In this document: piece by piece, positions 36,106 to 44,216 of the stretch
Layout: the number at the start of each line of letters is the position of its first letter
Position numbering within the stretch: position 1 is the stretch's first letter
Translations under genes and position numbers: made by a program
The notes under the pieces: model-generated
What the model was told of the DNA's origin: nothing
Seen by the model: only the letters and a program-made list of their open reading frames with translations
Database searches by the model: none
Assembly (NCBI GenBank): GCA_016710685.1
Contig: JADJVC010000001.1
Coordinates: forward strand, 310,001 to 374,000
From: Flavobacteriales bacterium
Lineage (GTDB): Bacteria; Bacteroidota; Bacteroidia; Flavobacteriales_F; PHOS-HE28
Length of the DNA stretch: 64,000 nucleotides
Direction of reading: 5' to 3'

Positions 36106-36131
36106 TCACACAAACCGGCTAACTAACTTCG
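36101..36131 (+). promoter_or_regulatory. Bacteroidota-type promoter for the cyclophilin lipoprotein
   Basis: TTTG at 36101-36104 and TAACTTCG at 36124-36131 are separated by exactly 19 bp, matching the Bacteroidota housekeeping promoter (-33 TTTG, 19 bp, -7 TAnnTTTG). Transcription would start near 36138, leaving a ~12-nt leader before the ATG at 36150. This is the best promoter match in the window. Confidence 0.65.
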
Positions 36132-36149
36132 CACCCCCATAAAACGACC

Positions 36150-36881
36150 ATGAAGACCATGCAAATTACCACGATCGCAGCCTCAATGGCCCTGATCTTC
36201 GCCTGCGGCAGCAGCCCGGCGCCCGAGAGTAAAGTCCCCACAGTCGCTGCAGCCCCGGTGGAACAACCACAAGAACCGGTGCAACCTGCCGTGACCATGG
36301 ATACAGGTGACGGCCTTTTCGCGACCATCACCACCCGTTTGGGCGTTATCAAATGTAAATTGGATTACGAGAACGCACCAGTGACCGTGGCCAACTTCGT
36401 GGCGCTTGCCGAAGGCAAGCAGCACAATAGTGCCAAAGCCGACGGCACGCCGTTCTACGATGGAACCATATTCCACCGCGTTATGTCAGGCTTTATGATC
36501 CAAGGCGGTGATCCAAGCGGTAACGGCACCGGCGGCCCCGGGTACACCTTCAATGATGAGTTCAACCCCGCTTCGGAACTGTACAAAGGTGGCTACGCAC
36601 AAGGTGTAATGGCCATGGCAAACCGCGGCCCCAACACAAACGGTTCGCAGTTCTTCATCATGCACCAGAACTATGCGCTACCATACAGCTACTCGATCTT
36701 CGGCAAAGTGGTCGCTGGCCAGGAAACCGTAAATGCCATAACGGAACAGCCGCAAAACAGTGCGAATAAGCCGAACGAGGACATCTCCATGAAGGTGCAG
36801 ATCACCGCAGTGGGCAAGGCCGCAAAGGCTTTCAACGCGGTGAAAGTGCTGGAAGCGAACAAAGCTCAGTTCAAGCGATAA
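36150..36881 (+). CDS. Cyclophilin-type peptidyl-prolyl isomerase, lipoprotein
   Basis: A 243-residue lipoprotein. The signal ends in a lipobox (LIFAC, Cys at about 19), followed by a Pro/Gln-rich linker (~25-55) and a cyclophilin domain (FHRVMSGFMIQGGDPSGNGTG, GVMAMANRGPNTNGSQFFI). It catalyses cis-trans isomerisation of prolyl bonds and should help protein folding in the periplasm or at the outer membrane. It has its own promoter. A second cyclophilin without a signal sequence follows, so the pair probably serves two compartments. Confidence 0.9.
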   Translation: MKTMQITTIAASMALIFACGSSPAPESKVPTVAAAPVEQPQEPVQPAVTMDTGDGLFATITTRLGVIKCKLDYENAPVTVANFVALAEGKQHNSAKADGTPFYDGTIFHRVMSGFMIQGGDPSGNGTGGPGYTFNDEFNPASELYKGGYAQGVMAMANRGPNTNGSQFFIMHQNYALPYSYSIFGKVVAGQETVNAITEQPQNSANKPNEDISMKVQITAVGKAAKAFNAVKVLEANKAQFKR

Positions 36882-36975
36882 TAAGGACTGCATATTTTGT
36901 CCTTAGCGCTTGCTGGTGAAGCAAAGTGGCTTGGGGAAACGGAACAGGTCCCATTCAACCAAAAACAAGTACAAC

Positions 36976-37533
36976 GTGGAAAACAAAGCATTAGGCGAAG
37001 GGCTCTTCGCATCGATCAAGACGAATAAAGGCACCATCGTTTGCCAACTGGAATACGCAAAAGCCCCGATCACCGTGGCCAATTTTGTCGCATTGGCGAA
37101 AGGTGAACAGAAGAACACAGCAAAAGGAGCAGGCGAACCCTACTTCGACGGCATCGTGTTTCACCGTGTAATTTCCGATTTCATGGTGCAATGCGGCGAC
37201 CCCACCGGCACGGGCATGGGCGGCCCCGGTTACGTGTTCCCTGACGAGATCGACCGGAGCTTAACGCACAATGCACCGGGCAAGCTTAGCATGGCCAACG
37301 CCGGACCCGGCACCAACGGCAGCCAGTTCTTTATCACTCACGTGCCCACGCCTTGGTTGGACGGTAAGCACACCGTTTATGGCAACGTAATAAGTGGCCA
37401 GGATGTAGTGAATGCAATTGCACAAGGCGACAAAATCGAGACGGTGAACATCATTGCCAACGGCAGCGATGCTCAGTCGTTCGATGCCAAGAAAACGTTA
37501 GAGGCCGCAAAGGCCAAGTTCAAGTCGCGTTAA
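36976..37533 (+). CDS. Cyclophilin-type peptidyl-prolyl isomerase, cytoplasmic
   Basis: A 185-residue cyclophilin (FHRVISDFMVQCGDPTGTG, LSMANAGPGTNGSQFFITH, with WLDGKHTVYGNV) that is clearly paralogous to the preceding lipoprotein. No signal peptide. There is no ATG in the N-terminal part; the GTG at 36976, preceded by an A-rich stretch, fits best, while TTG at 36910 is a longer alternative. The last two bases of its TAA are shared with the stop of the convergent helicase gene (TTAA at 37530-37533). Confidence 0.85.
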   Translation: MENKALGEGLFASIKTNKGTIVCQLEYAKAPITVANFVALAKGEQKNTAKGAGEPYFDGIVFHRVISDFMVQCGDPTGTGMGGPGYVFPDEIDRSLTHNAPGKLSMANAGPGTNGSQFFITHVPTPWLDGKHTVYGNVISGQDVVNAIAQGDKIETVNIIANGSDAQSFDAKKTLEAAKAKFKSR

Positions 37534-38852
37534 CGCCTGCCGTGCCCACCACCGGAACGTCCGCCGCCGGACCTTCCCCCTCCTGAGCTTCCGCCGCGAT
37601 GTCCGCCACCACCGGACCCGCGGCGGTTTCCGTTGGAACTGCTGCGCTTCACGCCTTCGGCTTTGTATTCCGGACCGGTACCGAACGATTCGGGCAAGGG
37701 CAACTTGTTTACCGAATAGCCGATGAGCGATTCGATCTTACCGAACTCGCGCATGTCCTTTTCGGTGACAAAGGTGATGGCCTGACCTTTCTTTGAAGCT
37801 CGGGCGGTGCGGCCTACGCGGTGAACGTAATCCTCGGGGTCCTGCGGCACGTCGTAGTTTATCACAAGGTCGATGTCGTCGATATCGATGCCTCGGCTCA
37901 CGACGTTGGTAGCCACTAAGATGCGCAGCTTGCGGTTGCGGAAGTCCAGCATGACCTGCTCACGCTCGCCTTGCTCCAAATCGCTGTGCATGGCCTGGGC
38001 ATTGAAGCCGCGCTTCGCGAGGTGGCGTGCAAGGTTCTTCACTTCGACCTTTCGCCCTGCGAAAATAATGATGGTGGTGGCCTCGTTGGTCTTGAGGATA
38101 TGCTCCATCACCGGCGCTTTCTGTGGTTCATGAACCACGTGGGCTTCCTGTCTCACGCCTTCTGCGGGCTTGCTCAGCGCGATGCTGATCTCCACGGGGT
38201 CGTGCAGTATGACCTTGGCGAGCTCGCGGATCGGCGGTGCCATCGTGGCGCTGAACATCAGCGTTTGGCGCTCCTGGGGCAGGAACTTGATGATGCGGTT
38301 GATGTCGTCGATGAAACCCATGTCCATCATGCGGTCGGCCTCATCGAGCACGAGGAACTCGAGGCCGTCCAATTTGACGTAGCCGAGATTGAGGTGGCTA
38401 AGGAGCTTGCCGGGGGTGGCCACGATCACTTCCGTTCCGCCTGAAAGCGCAGCCTTTTGCTGGTCGAACGAAGCACCATCACTGCCGCCGTAAACAGGCA
38501 TGGAAGTAATGGGGGTGAAGTAGGCAATGGCCTGCATCTGCTGGTCGATCTGCAGGGCCAGTTCGCGCGTGGGCACAACAATGAGTGCGCGTACGGAACC
38601 TTCAACCTTGGGCTTATAGCCATAGATCACTTCGATGAGCGGCAGCAGGAATGCGGCGGTCTTACCGGTTCCGGTCTGCGCGCAGGCAATAAGGTCGCGA
38701 CCTTCCAGTGCTGCGGGAATGGCCTGCTGCTGGATAGGGGTGGGGGTGCGGATGCCCATGGCATCGAGGCCGTCCAATAGGCCGGGGTCGAGACTCAAAG
38801 AGCGGAAATCCGCGGGGGGAGTTTTCGTTTCCAAAATCAATGTGCAGCGCAT
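37530..38852 (-). CDS. DEAD-box ATP-dependent RNA helicase
   Basis: A 440-residue RNA helicase of the RhlE/CsdA kind. Motifs in order: Q-motif region (PTPIQQQAIPAAL), AQTGTGKT, PTRELA, VLDEADRM, FSATM, then HRVGRTAR. The C terminus (~395-440) is a Gly/Ser/Arg-rich RGG-like tail, with GGG-HRGG-SSGGGRS repeats. Roles are remodelling of RNA in ribosome assembly, cold adaptation or decay. The ATG at 38852 is the only good start in frame; the first ten residues are not typical of the family. It shares TTAA with the convergent cyclophilin stop. Confidence 0.92.
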   Translation of the reverse strand: MRCTLILETKTPPADFRSLSLDPGLLDGLDAMGIRTPTPIQQQAIPAALEGRDLIACAQTGTGKTAAFLLPLIEVIYGYKPKVEGSVRALIVVPTRELALQIDQQMQAIAYFTPITSMPVYGGSDGASFDQQKAALSGGTEVIVATPGKLLSHLNLGYVKLDGLEFLVLDEADRMMDMGFIDDINRIIKFLPQERQTLMFSATMAPPIRELAKVILHDPVEISIALSKPAEGVRQEAHVVHEPQKAPVMEHILKTNEATTIIIFAGRKVEVKNLARHLAKRGFNAQAMHSDLEQGEREQVMLDFRNRKLRILVATNVVSRGIDIDDIDLVINYDVPQDPEDYVHRVGRTARASKKGQAITFVTEKDMREFGKIESLIGYSVNKLPLPESFGTGPEYKAEGVKRSSSNGNRRGSGGGGHRGGSSGGGRSGGGRSGGGHGRR

Positions 38853-39043
38853 GCCATTGGGGCAAGCGGGCCGCGAAAGTAGGCACTGCGGCGGCGGGCG
38901 ATTGAAGAAGCACTTGGAATGATAAGGTCTTGCACTTCAACGCCCGGCTTGAACAATCCGTTGTCCATGTTTCTTGAGAACAGTCCCCACAGCTCCAGAG
39001 CAACCTGCGTATATTTCCGGCACAAACAACAGCAAACCATTAC

Positions 39044-42000
39044 ATGAAGCCAAGATTACCCTTGTTGCGCATGGCGCTTGGAATCGTGTTGTCCATGACG
39101 GCCGTTGGCCTGATGGCACAATGCACGAACGTCTCCCAGTATCCCTCCAGCACCATTGTTGCGGACCCGCTTGGGGCCGTTACCACGATTTCCACCTGTT
39201 CATTTCAAGAAGAGTATTCCGTTGTGGGGTCCGTGGTGTCCGGAGCGACATACCAGTTTACCTGCACTGGAAATGCGTATGTGACTGTCCATTCCGGCAC
39301 ATCGGACGGCCCTGTGCTTGGGAATGGATACTCACCATTGACCGTAACCACCACCAGCGCGGACAATCTATATCCGCATTGGAACGTGGATGAACAGTGC
39401 AACCAAGCTTCGAACTGCGAAACCACCACGGTCCAGCTTTTCCTGAATTGCGTGCCGCCCTCAGCCTCTGTGACCACAATTGACGACTGCGACAACAACC
39501 AGTTTTCATTGCAGGTCGTCGTTACCGGCTTGGGTGACGGGACCAGTGTGGACCTTGACTATTCGGTGGATGGCGGTGCTGTCCAGACCATGGCAGGGCA
39601 GGGTTTGGGCACCTATGTGATCGGGCCCTTTACAGTGGGTGAACATGTTGATGTTACCGTTGCGCACAGTAGCGACGCTACCTGCAACGTGCATTTCAAC
39701 AACCGTACTTCAGGTACGTGCCCTGTCCTTATTGATTGCGCTGGCTCAGGCTATGTTTCCACGTTCTGTTATCACGATAGCATGGACAGCACCATGGTCT
39801 ACCAAGGCAACAGTACATTCCCAATAGCACTGCTGTTCAATGCAGGTCAAATGGAGAGTTGCTGCGATAATGTCACCATCTACGACGGCTTGACCGCTTC
39901 GGGCATACCGCTTTATCAGGGAAACAACGCAGGGGGCAGCATGGCGGGCATACTGGTGGTCTCGACCAATCCGGACCACGCGCTCACCATGGTGTTCCAT
40001 TCTGATGGGTCGGTGAACTGCGGATCAAGTAACTATTCACAATTGGACTGGATCGTTTCCTGCCTGAACTGCACCCAGCCGGAAGCTACGTTCACGGTAG
40101 TCACGGACTGCGACAATTACGAGTTTTCAGTGGACATTGAAATCACTTCATTGGGAAGCGATCCATTGCTGGACATTACAAACGACGGTGGCGCACCTGC
40201 TCAAACGGCCAACGCGGCAGGTACCTACACCGTGGGACCTTTTACAGCCAATATTCCCGTACAAATCACTTTGGTGAACGACGCGAATAATCTGTGCAAC
40301 ACCTATTCCGGTGAACTCGTGAATCCGTTGTGCCCCTTGATCATCGATTGCGGAGCACCACCGGCATTGGAGACATACTGCTACTCCAATGATGACGTGC
40401 ATGCGTGGCATTGGCAGGCCGCCACACCGGGCGACAGTTTAGGCATCCACTTCTCTTCGGGCACCATTCAAGGAAATTTTGGGTTCCCCTTCGGTGAACA
40501 ATTGAGGACCTACGACGGGCCGGACAACACCTCACCGTTGCTCTACGAGCAGATCGATTTCAACACGATCGATCTTGCTGGGTTGCAGTTCATTTCCAGC
40601 CAACCTGACATCTACATGGAAATGACCTCCGACGGATTTGGATCCTGTGAGGATCAGAGCACAACGCCTTGGGCTTGGGAGGTGAGTTGCGCGGACTGCG
40701 CACAGCCAGCGGTGACGTTCTCCGTCGTGACGGACTGCGATTCCATGACCTACAACGTGCTTGTGCAGATCGACACCATGGGCACGGATGCTGTGGTGGA
40801 CATCACCAATGACAATGGCGCACCATCAGTCTCAGCTTCGGCCCCGGGCATCTATACGGTGGGACCTTTCCCTGCGGCCAGCATCACCAACATCACCTTG
40901 GTAAACGATGTGAACAGCCTGTGCAACCTGTATTCCGGGTCGTTGACAAACCCGTTGTGCCCTACCATCATTAATTGTGGCACTGACACTTTGAACGAAG
41001 TGTACTGTTACCCTGACTATGATGATCAGACATGGCATTGGCAGTCCAATGGTGGTCAGCCGTTGTACATGTTGTTCTCTGCAGGTACCATTGAGTCCTT
41101 CCTCTATGATCACCTAAAGATCTTTGACGGGCCCGATGAACTGGCACCTTTGCTCTACGAGAACTTGGAGCCATTTCCCGGCACTGATCTCGCAGGGCTT
41201 TTGATCATCGCCAGCGGGCCTGATCTGTATATGACCTTCACCTCGGACGGTTCGGGTAGCTGCGGAGGATTTGGCCAGTCGCAATGGGCTTGGGATGTGA
41301 GCTGCCTGGATTGCACAAACCCCGCTGCAACCTTCAGCGTAGTGCCGGACTGTTTACATCACACTTACCAAGTAGCAGTAAACGTGTCCAGCACCGGCAG
41401 CGACCCCACCGTGCGGATCGCGAACAGTTACTACCCGGACACGTTGTTGAATGTGGGTGTTGGCACCAAGCTAGCCGCGCCGATCCCCATTGTCAGTATG
41501 GCGGCGATCACCGTGCTGAATGAGTCGAACGACCTGTGCCGGATCTTCAGCCCAGCGTTCAATTCGCCTTCTACGGATTGCGACATCCCCAGCTGTGAGA
41601 TCACCAACTACGACTACTGCTACACCAATTCGGATACCGCATGGTACACCTACGTAGGCACTTCAGCCACGGAGCCGCTAACCATCGATTTCGTCTACGG
41701 CCAACTGTTGGCGAACGATTACGTGGAGATCTTTGATGGCCCCAACACGCAGTCGCCATTGCTCTACATCGGCAACAACGGCGGGAACATGGCCGGAGTT
41801 TCCTTCAACTCCACCAACCCGGAACATACCATCACCCTGCGCATCGTTTCCGACGGCTCCTACTCCTGTGCAACGGGCCAAACCGCTTCGCACCTGAACT
41901 GGGATGTGCTCTGTGGCTATGTCGGCATCAACGAGGCGACCACCACGTCCTTTGTGATGTTCCCCAATCCGACCACCGGAAAAGTCGACATGGTAATGCC

Positions 42001-42190
42001 CTCATCGGTGAAGGGCGCGGTGGATGTGCGTGTGCTCGACATCTCCGGCCGCACAGTACATCATGAAATGTTGACCGTGAACAGTGCTGGCAACATGTTG
42101 GACCTGCGCGACCTGCAAAACGGTAACTACACCGTAGTGATCACCACCGCGGATAATACCGGAGCTCAAAAGCTCCAGATCGTGCATTGA
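39044..42190 (+). CDS. Large secreted protein with four tandem ~205-residue repeats and a type IX sorting domain
   Basis: A 1048-residue exported protein. A signal peptide ends at MAQ near residue 26. After an N-terminal Ig-like domain, residues ~138-962 are four tandem units. Each unit has an Ig/PKD-like part (ATFSVVTDCD..., ITNDGGAPA, TYTVGPF) followed by a CUB-like part (CY..., FSAGTI, IYDGP, PLLY, MTSDGSGSC, WEVSC). Each has several cysteines, suggesting disulfides. The C-terminal ~80 residues (FPNPTTGKVDM, DISGRTV, LQNGNYTVVI) are a type IX A-type sorting domain. It probably acts at the surface as an adhesin-like or matrix protein. A strong terminator follows. Confidence 0.85.
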   Translation: MKPRLPLLRMALGIVLSMTAVGLMAQCTNVSQYPSSTIVADPLGAVTTISTCSFQEEYSVVGSVVSGATYQFTCTGNAYVTVHSGTSDGPVLGNGYSPLTVTTTSADNLYPHWNVDEQCNQASNCETTTVQLFLNCVPPSASVTTIDDCDNNQFSLQVVVTGLGDGTSVDLDYSVDGGAVQTMAGQGLGTYVIGPFTVGEHVDVTVAHSSDATCNVHFNNRTSGTCPVLIDCAGSGYVSTFCYHDSMDSTMVYQGNSTFPIALLFNAGQMESCCDNVTIYDGLTASGIPLYQGNNAGGSMAGILVVSTNPDHALTMVFHSDGSVNCGSSNYSQLDWIVSCLNCTQPEATFTVVTDCDNYEFSVDIEITSLGSDPLLDITNDGGAPAQTANAAGTYTVGPFTANIPVQITLVNDANNLCNTYSGELVNPLCPLIIDCGAPPALETYCYSNDDVHAWHWQAATPGDSLGIHFSSGTIQGNFGFPFGEQLRTYDGPDNTSPLLYEQIDFNTIDLAGLQFISSQPDIYMEMTSDGFGSCEDQSTTPWAWEVSCADCAQPAVTFSVVTDCDSMTYNVLVQIDTMGTDAVVDITNDNGAPSVSASAPGIYTVGPFPAASITNITLVNDVNSLCNLYSGSLTNPLCPTIINCGTDTLNEVYCYPDYDDQTWHWQSNGGQPLYMLFSAGTIESFLYDHLKIFDGPDELAPLLYENLEPFPGTDLAGLLIIASGPDLYMTFTSDGSGSCGGFGQSQWAWDVSCLDCTNPAATFSVVPDCLHHTYQVAVNVSSTGSDPTVRIANSYYPDTLLNVGVGTKLAAPIPIVSMAAITVLNESNDLCRIFSPAFNSPSTDCDIPSCEITNYDYCYTNSDTAWYTYVGTSATEPLTIDFVYGQLLANDYVEIFDGPNTQSPLLYIGNNGGNMAGVSFNSTNPEHTITLRIVSDGSYSCATGQTASHLNWDVLCGYVGINEATTTSFVMFPNPTTGKVDMVMPSSVKGAVDVRVLDISGRTVHHEMLTVNSAGNMLDLRDLQNGNYTVVITTADNTGAQKLQIVH
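39455..41930 (+). repeat. Four ~615-bp coding repeats
   Basis: Approximate units: 39455-40073, 40074-40701, 40702-41315 and 41316-41930. Units 2 and 3 are closest; unit 1 and unit 4 are more diverged. Boundaries were set at the conserved Pro-x-Ala/Val-x-Phe-x-Val-Val-x-Asp-Cys start. Confidence 0.65.
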
Positions 42191-42211
42191 CGAAATAAAG
42201 CCGTGCTATCC

Positions 42212-42246
42212 ATGAAAATGCCCCCGCTGGTCGGGGGCATTTTCAT
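42212..42246 (+). terminator. Strong terminator after the repeat protein
   Basis: ATGAAAATGCCCCCG and CGGGGGCATTTTCAT form a 15-bp perfect stem with a CTGGT loop. The right arm ends in TTTTCATTG. It closes the plus-strand gene. Confidence 0.8.
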
Positions 42247-42441
42247 TGTAACCTCCTCCGCGAACGGTTGTAAAGGGAATGGAGGTGGATCTGCACCCGG
42301 TTGGTGATCGCTGAAAACTTGATGGTAGAGATGAAGTTTCCAGAAGCCTCGGCTACCATCCGGATTGGAACGGGACATGGGCAATACTGAACGCCGCATG
42401 CCGGCGGATGGAAGTGCCGCGACTGGGAAGGGTAAAACGAA

Positions 42442-42465
42442 ACCACGCCGCATAAGCGGCGTGGT
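42442..42465 (-). terminator. Terminator of the META-domain gene
   Basis: ACCACGCCGC-ATAA-GCGGCGTGGT has a 10-bp perfect stem. On the minus strand it is followed by TCGTTTTACC, a modest T-run, so it fits the end of the minus-strand unit ending at 42490. The rest of the 42247-42489 spacer shows no gene. Confidence 0.65.
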
Positions 42466-42489
42466 CCAAACGAATTAGGAAGGGTACTT

Positions 42490-42930
42490 TCACTCCGCTT
42501 CCAAGTGCAGCACGGCTTGCTCCTGGCCTTGGCCGGAAAGCGTGAGCTTATCGTCTTTCACGGAGAAGGTGGTGGAGTTCCCCAAAGCCTGCATGAACGA
42601 TCGTTCGAGCTCCTGCGTTTCCTCGCAGTACATCTTGGTGGAACCCATCATCGGGAAAGAGATGGACTCGCCATGGATGGAGATCCCGCCCATACGCCGA
42701 TTGCAACCGCCGAATCCGGAAATACGTTCCATGGCGCTGTCCACCTGCAGGTAGGGGACTTCCACGCCTTCGGGTAATTTATAGGCTTGCCCAGCAATGG
42801 ACCGTAGCGTCCATTTCCCGCCTGAAATACCGGAATTGCCGGTGGCGGTAGCATCGGCAGGGCCGGCGCATTTGTTCGCGCTAAGGATGATGCCGAAAGC
42901 AAGAATGGGAAGGGAGATGCGGAGGTTCAT
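42490..42930 (-). CDS. META-domain (HslJ-like) exported protein
   Basis: A 146-residue protein. A hydrophobic signal (MNLRISLPILAFGIILSANK) precedes Cys 22, which is a poor lipobox because Lys precedes the Cys, so lipidation is uncertain. The META domain (~40-146) shows WTLRSIAG, FGGCNRRMGG and TKMYCEETQELERSF, as in heat-shock protein HslJ and related secreted proteins. Function is poorly known; envelope-stress roles are proposed in the family. The ATG at 42930 is used; an in-frame TTG upstream would overlap dnaN. It is 29 bp downstream of dnaN. Confidence 0.8.
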   Translation of the reverse strand: MNLRISLPILAFGIILSANKCAGPADATATGNSGISGGKWTLRSIAGQAYKLPEGVEVPYLQVDSAMERISGFGGCNRRMGGISIHGESISFPMMGSTKMYCEETQELERSFMQALGNSTTFSVKDDKLTLSGQGQEQAVLHLEAE

Positions 42931-42959
42931 GTGGACCGGATTTTTTGGCTTACGCCGGT

Positions 42960-44081
42960 TCAATTGTTGAGCATCACGGGCATCACGAGCATCAGCACGT
43001 CCTCGCCATGCTCACTTCCCCCGCTGGGCAACAGGATGCCCGCGCGGTTGGGTGCGCTCATTTCCATCACGATGTTCTCGCTGTCAAGGTTGATCAGCAT
43101 GTCCATGAGGAATCGGGAGTTGAAGCCGATGGTCATATCCTCACCTTCGTAATTGCAAGTGAGCTTCTCATTGGCCTCGTTGGCGAAGTCCAGATCCTCA
43201 GCACTGATGGCGAGTTGGCTCCCCGCAATACTTAGCCGCACCTGATGCGTGGTCTTGTTGCTGAACAGGGCTACGCGGCGGATCGAGTTGAGGAAGCTCT
43301 GCCGGTCCATGGTGAGCTTGTTCGGGTTCTGCTTGGGTATCACCGCTTCGTAGTTGGGGTACTTCCCATCGATCAGGCGGCATACCAACCGGATGTTGTC
43401 GAAGGTGAACGCAGCGTTGTTCTCGTTGAACTCCACCGTTACTTCGGCATTGGTGGCCACCAAGGAGTTCTTCAAGAGGTTCAACGGCTTTTTGGGTACA
43501 ATGAAGGTTGCCGCAGCAGGAGAGCTGATGTCCGTGCGGGTGTAACGCACCAACTTGTGTGCATCCGTGGCCACGAAGCGCACGGCATCCTCGGACAATT
43601 CGAAGAAGATGCCGCTCATCACTGGCCGGAGGTCGTCGTTGCCGGTGGCAAATATGGTTTTGTTGATGGCGGTCGCCAAGGTGCCAGCGGGCAAGGTGAA
43701 TGTGGTTGGTTCCTCCAGGGCAGGGCTCTTAGGGAATTCACTTCCGCTGAAACCTGTCATTTTGTAGTTGCCCTGGTCGCTGCTCACCTCAATGCCGAAA
43801 TGCTTGGGATCCACACTGAAGGTGAGCGGTTGCTCGGGGAAAGCCTTTAAGGTGTCCAACAACAAGCGCGCAGGAATAGCCACGGAACCCTTGTCCTTGG
43901 CTTCAACCGGCATACTCGCGTTGATGGTGGTCTCCAAGTCACTTGCGGTAACGGTGAGCTTCTTTCCATCGATCTCGAAAAGAAAATTGTCCAGAATGGG
44001 CAAGGTGTTGGAGCTGGTGAGCACGCCCTGTAGGCCTTGGAGTTGCTTGAGCAGTGCGCTGCTGGATACAATGAATTTCAT
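42960..44081 (-). CDS. dnaN: DNA polymerase III subunit beta (sliding clamp)
   Basis: A 373-residue beta clamp: starts MKFIVSSSALLKQLQGLQGV with NTLPILDNFLFE, contains LLLDTLKAFPEQPL and VATDAHKLVRY, and ends in the conserved VMPVMLNN. It forms a ring on DNA that tethers the replicative polymerase. The ATG at 44081 fits the family; the longer in-frame start is rejected because a TATATTTG element lies between. It is downstream of a DUF4340-like gene, gldG and gldF on the same strand, not next to dnaA. Confidence 0.96.
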   Translation of the reverse strand: MKFIVSSSALLKQLQGLQGVLTSSNTLPILDNFLFEIDGKKLTVTASDLETTINASMPVEAKDKGSVAIPARLLLDTLKAFPEQPLTFSVDPKHFGIEVSSDQGNYKMTGFSGSEFPKSPALEEPTTFTLPAGTLATAINKTIFATGNDDLRPVMSGIFFELSEDAVRFVATDAHKLVRYTRTDISSPAAATFIVPKKPLNLLKNSLVATNAEVTVEFNENNAAFTFDNIRLVCRLIDGKYPNYEAVIPKQNPNKLTMDRQSFLNSIRRVALFSNKTTHQVRLSIAGSQLAISAEDLDFANEANEKLTCNYEGEDMTIGFNSRFLMDMLINLDSENIVMEMSAPNRAGILLPSGGSEHGEDVLMLVMPVMLNN

Positions 44082-44147
44082 CGGTCGTTTCGGTGCTGAA
44101 GTCGTTTGTTGCCGACACGTGTTCGGATGCTTTCGTGCCGGGGCGCG

Positions 44148-44155
44148 CAAATATA
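44148..44155 (-). promoter_or_regulatory. Putative -7 element upstream of dnaN
   Basis: Reads TATATTTG on the minus strand, an exact TAnnTTTG match, 66 bp before the dnaN ATG. It indicates that dnaN can be transcribed separately from the gld genes upstream. Confidence 0.45.
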
Positions 44156-44184
44156 TCCGCCAACGTGTGCCCGCCCGGCAGTGG

Positions 44185-44213
44185 TTATCAACATTGGCGG
44201 GCCTTTTTCCACA
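44185..44213. other. Two DnaA-box-like sequences upstream of dnaN
   Basis: TTATCAACA (44185-44193) differs by one base from the DnaA box, and TTTTCCACA (44205-44213) matches the relaxed TTWTNCACA form. They lie just beyond the dnaN promoter-like element. Two boxes in a short stretch could allow DnaA control of dnaN, but chance is possible. I see no AT-rich unwinding region that would make this an origin. Confidence 0.3.
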
Positions 44214-44216
44214 GCT

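Noticed and set aside
42247..42453. Minus-strand frame of 95 codons between the two terminators
   Set aside because: It runs through a perfect terminator palindrome and has no family resemblance.
44082..44216. Replication origin near dnaN
   Set aside because: Only two DnaA-box-like sites, no AT-rich unwinding stretch and no dnaA nearby.
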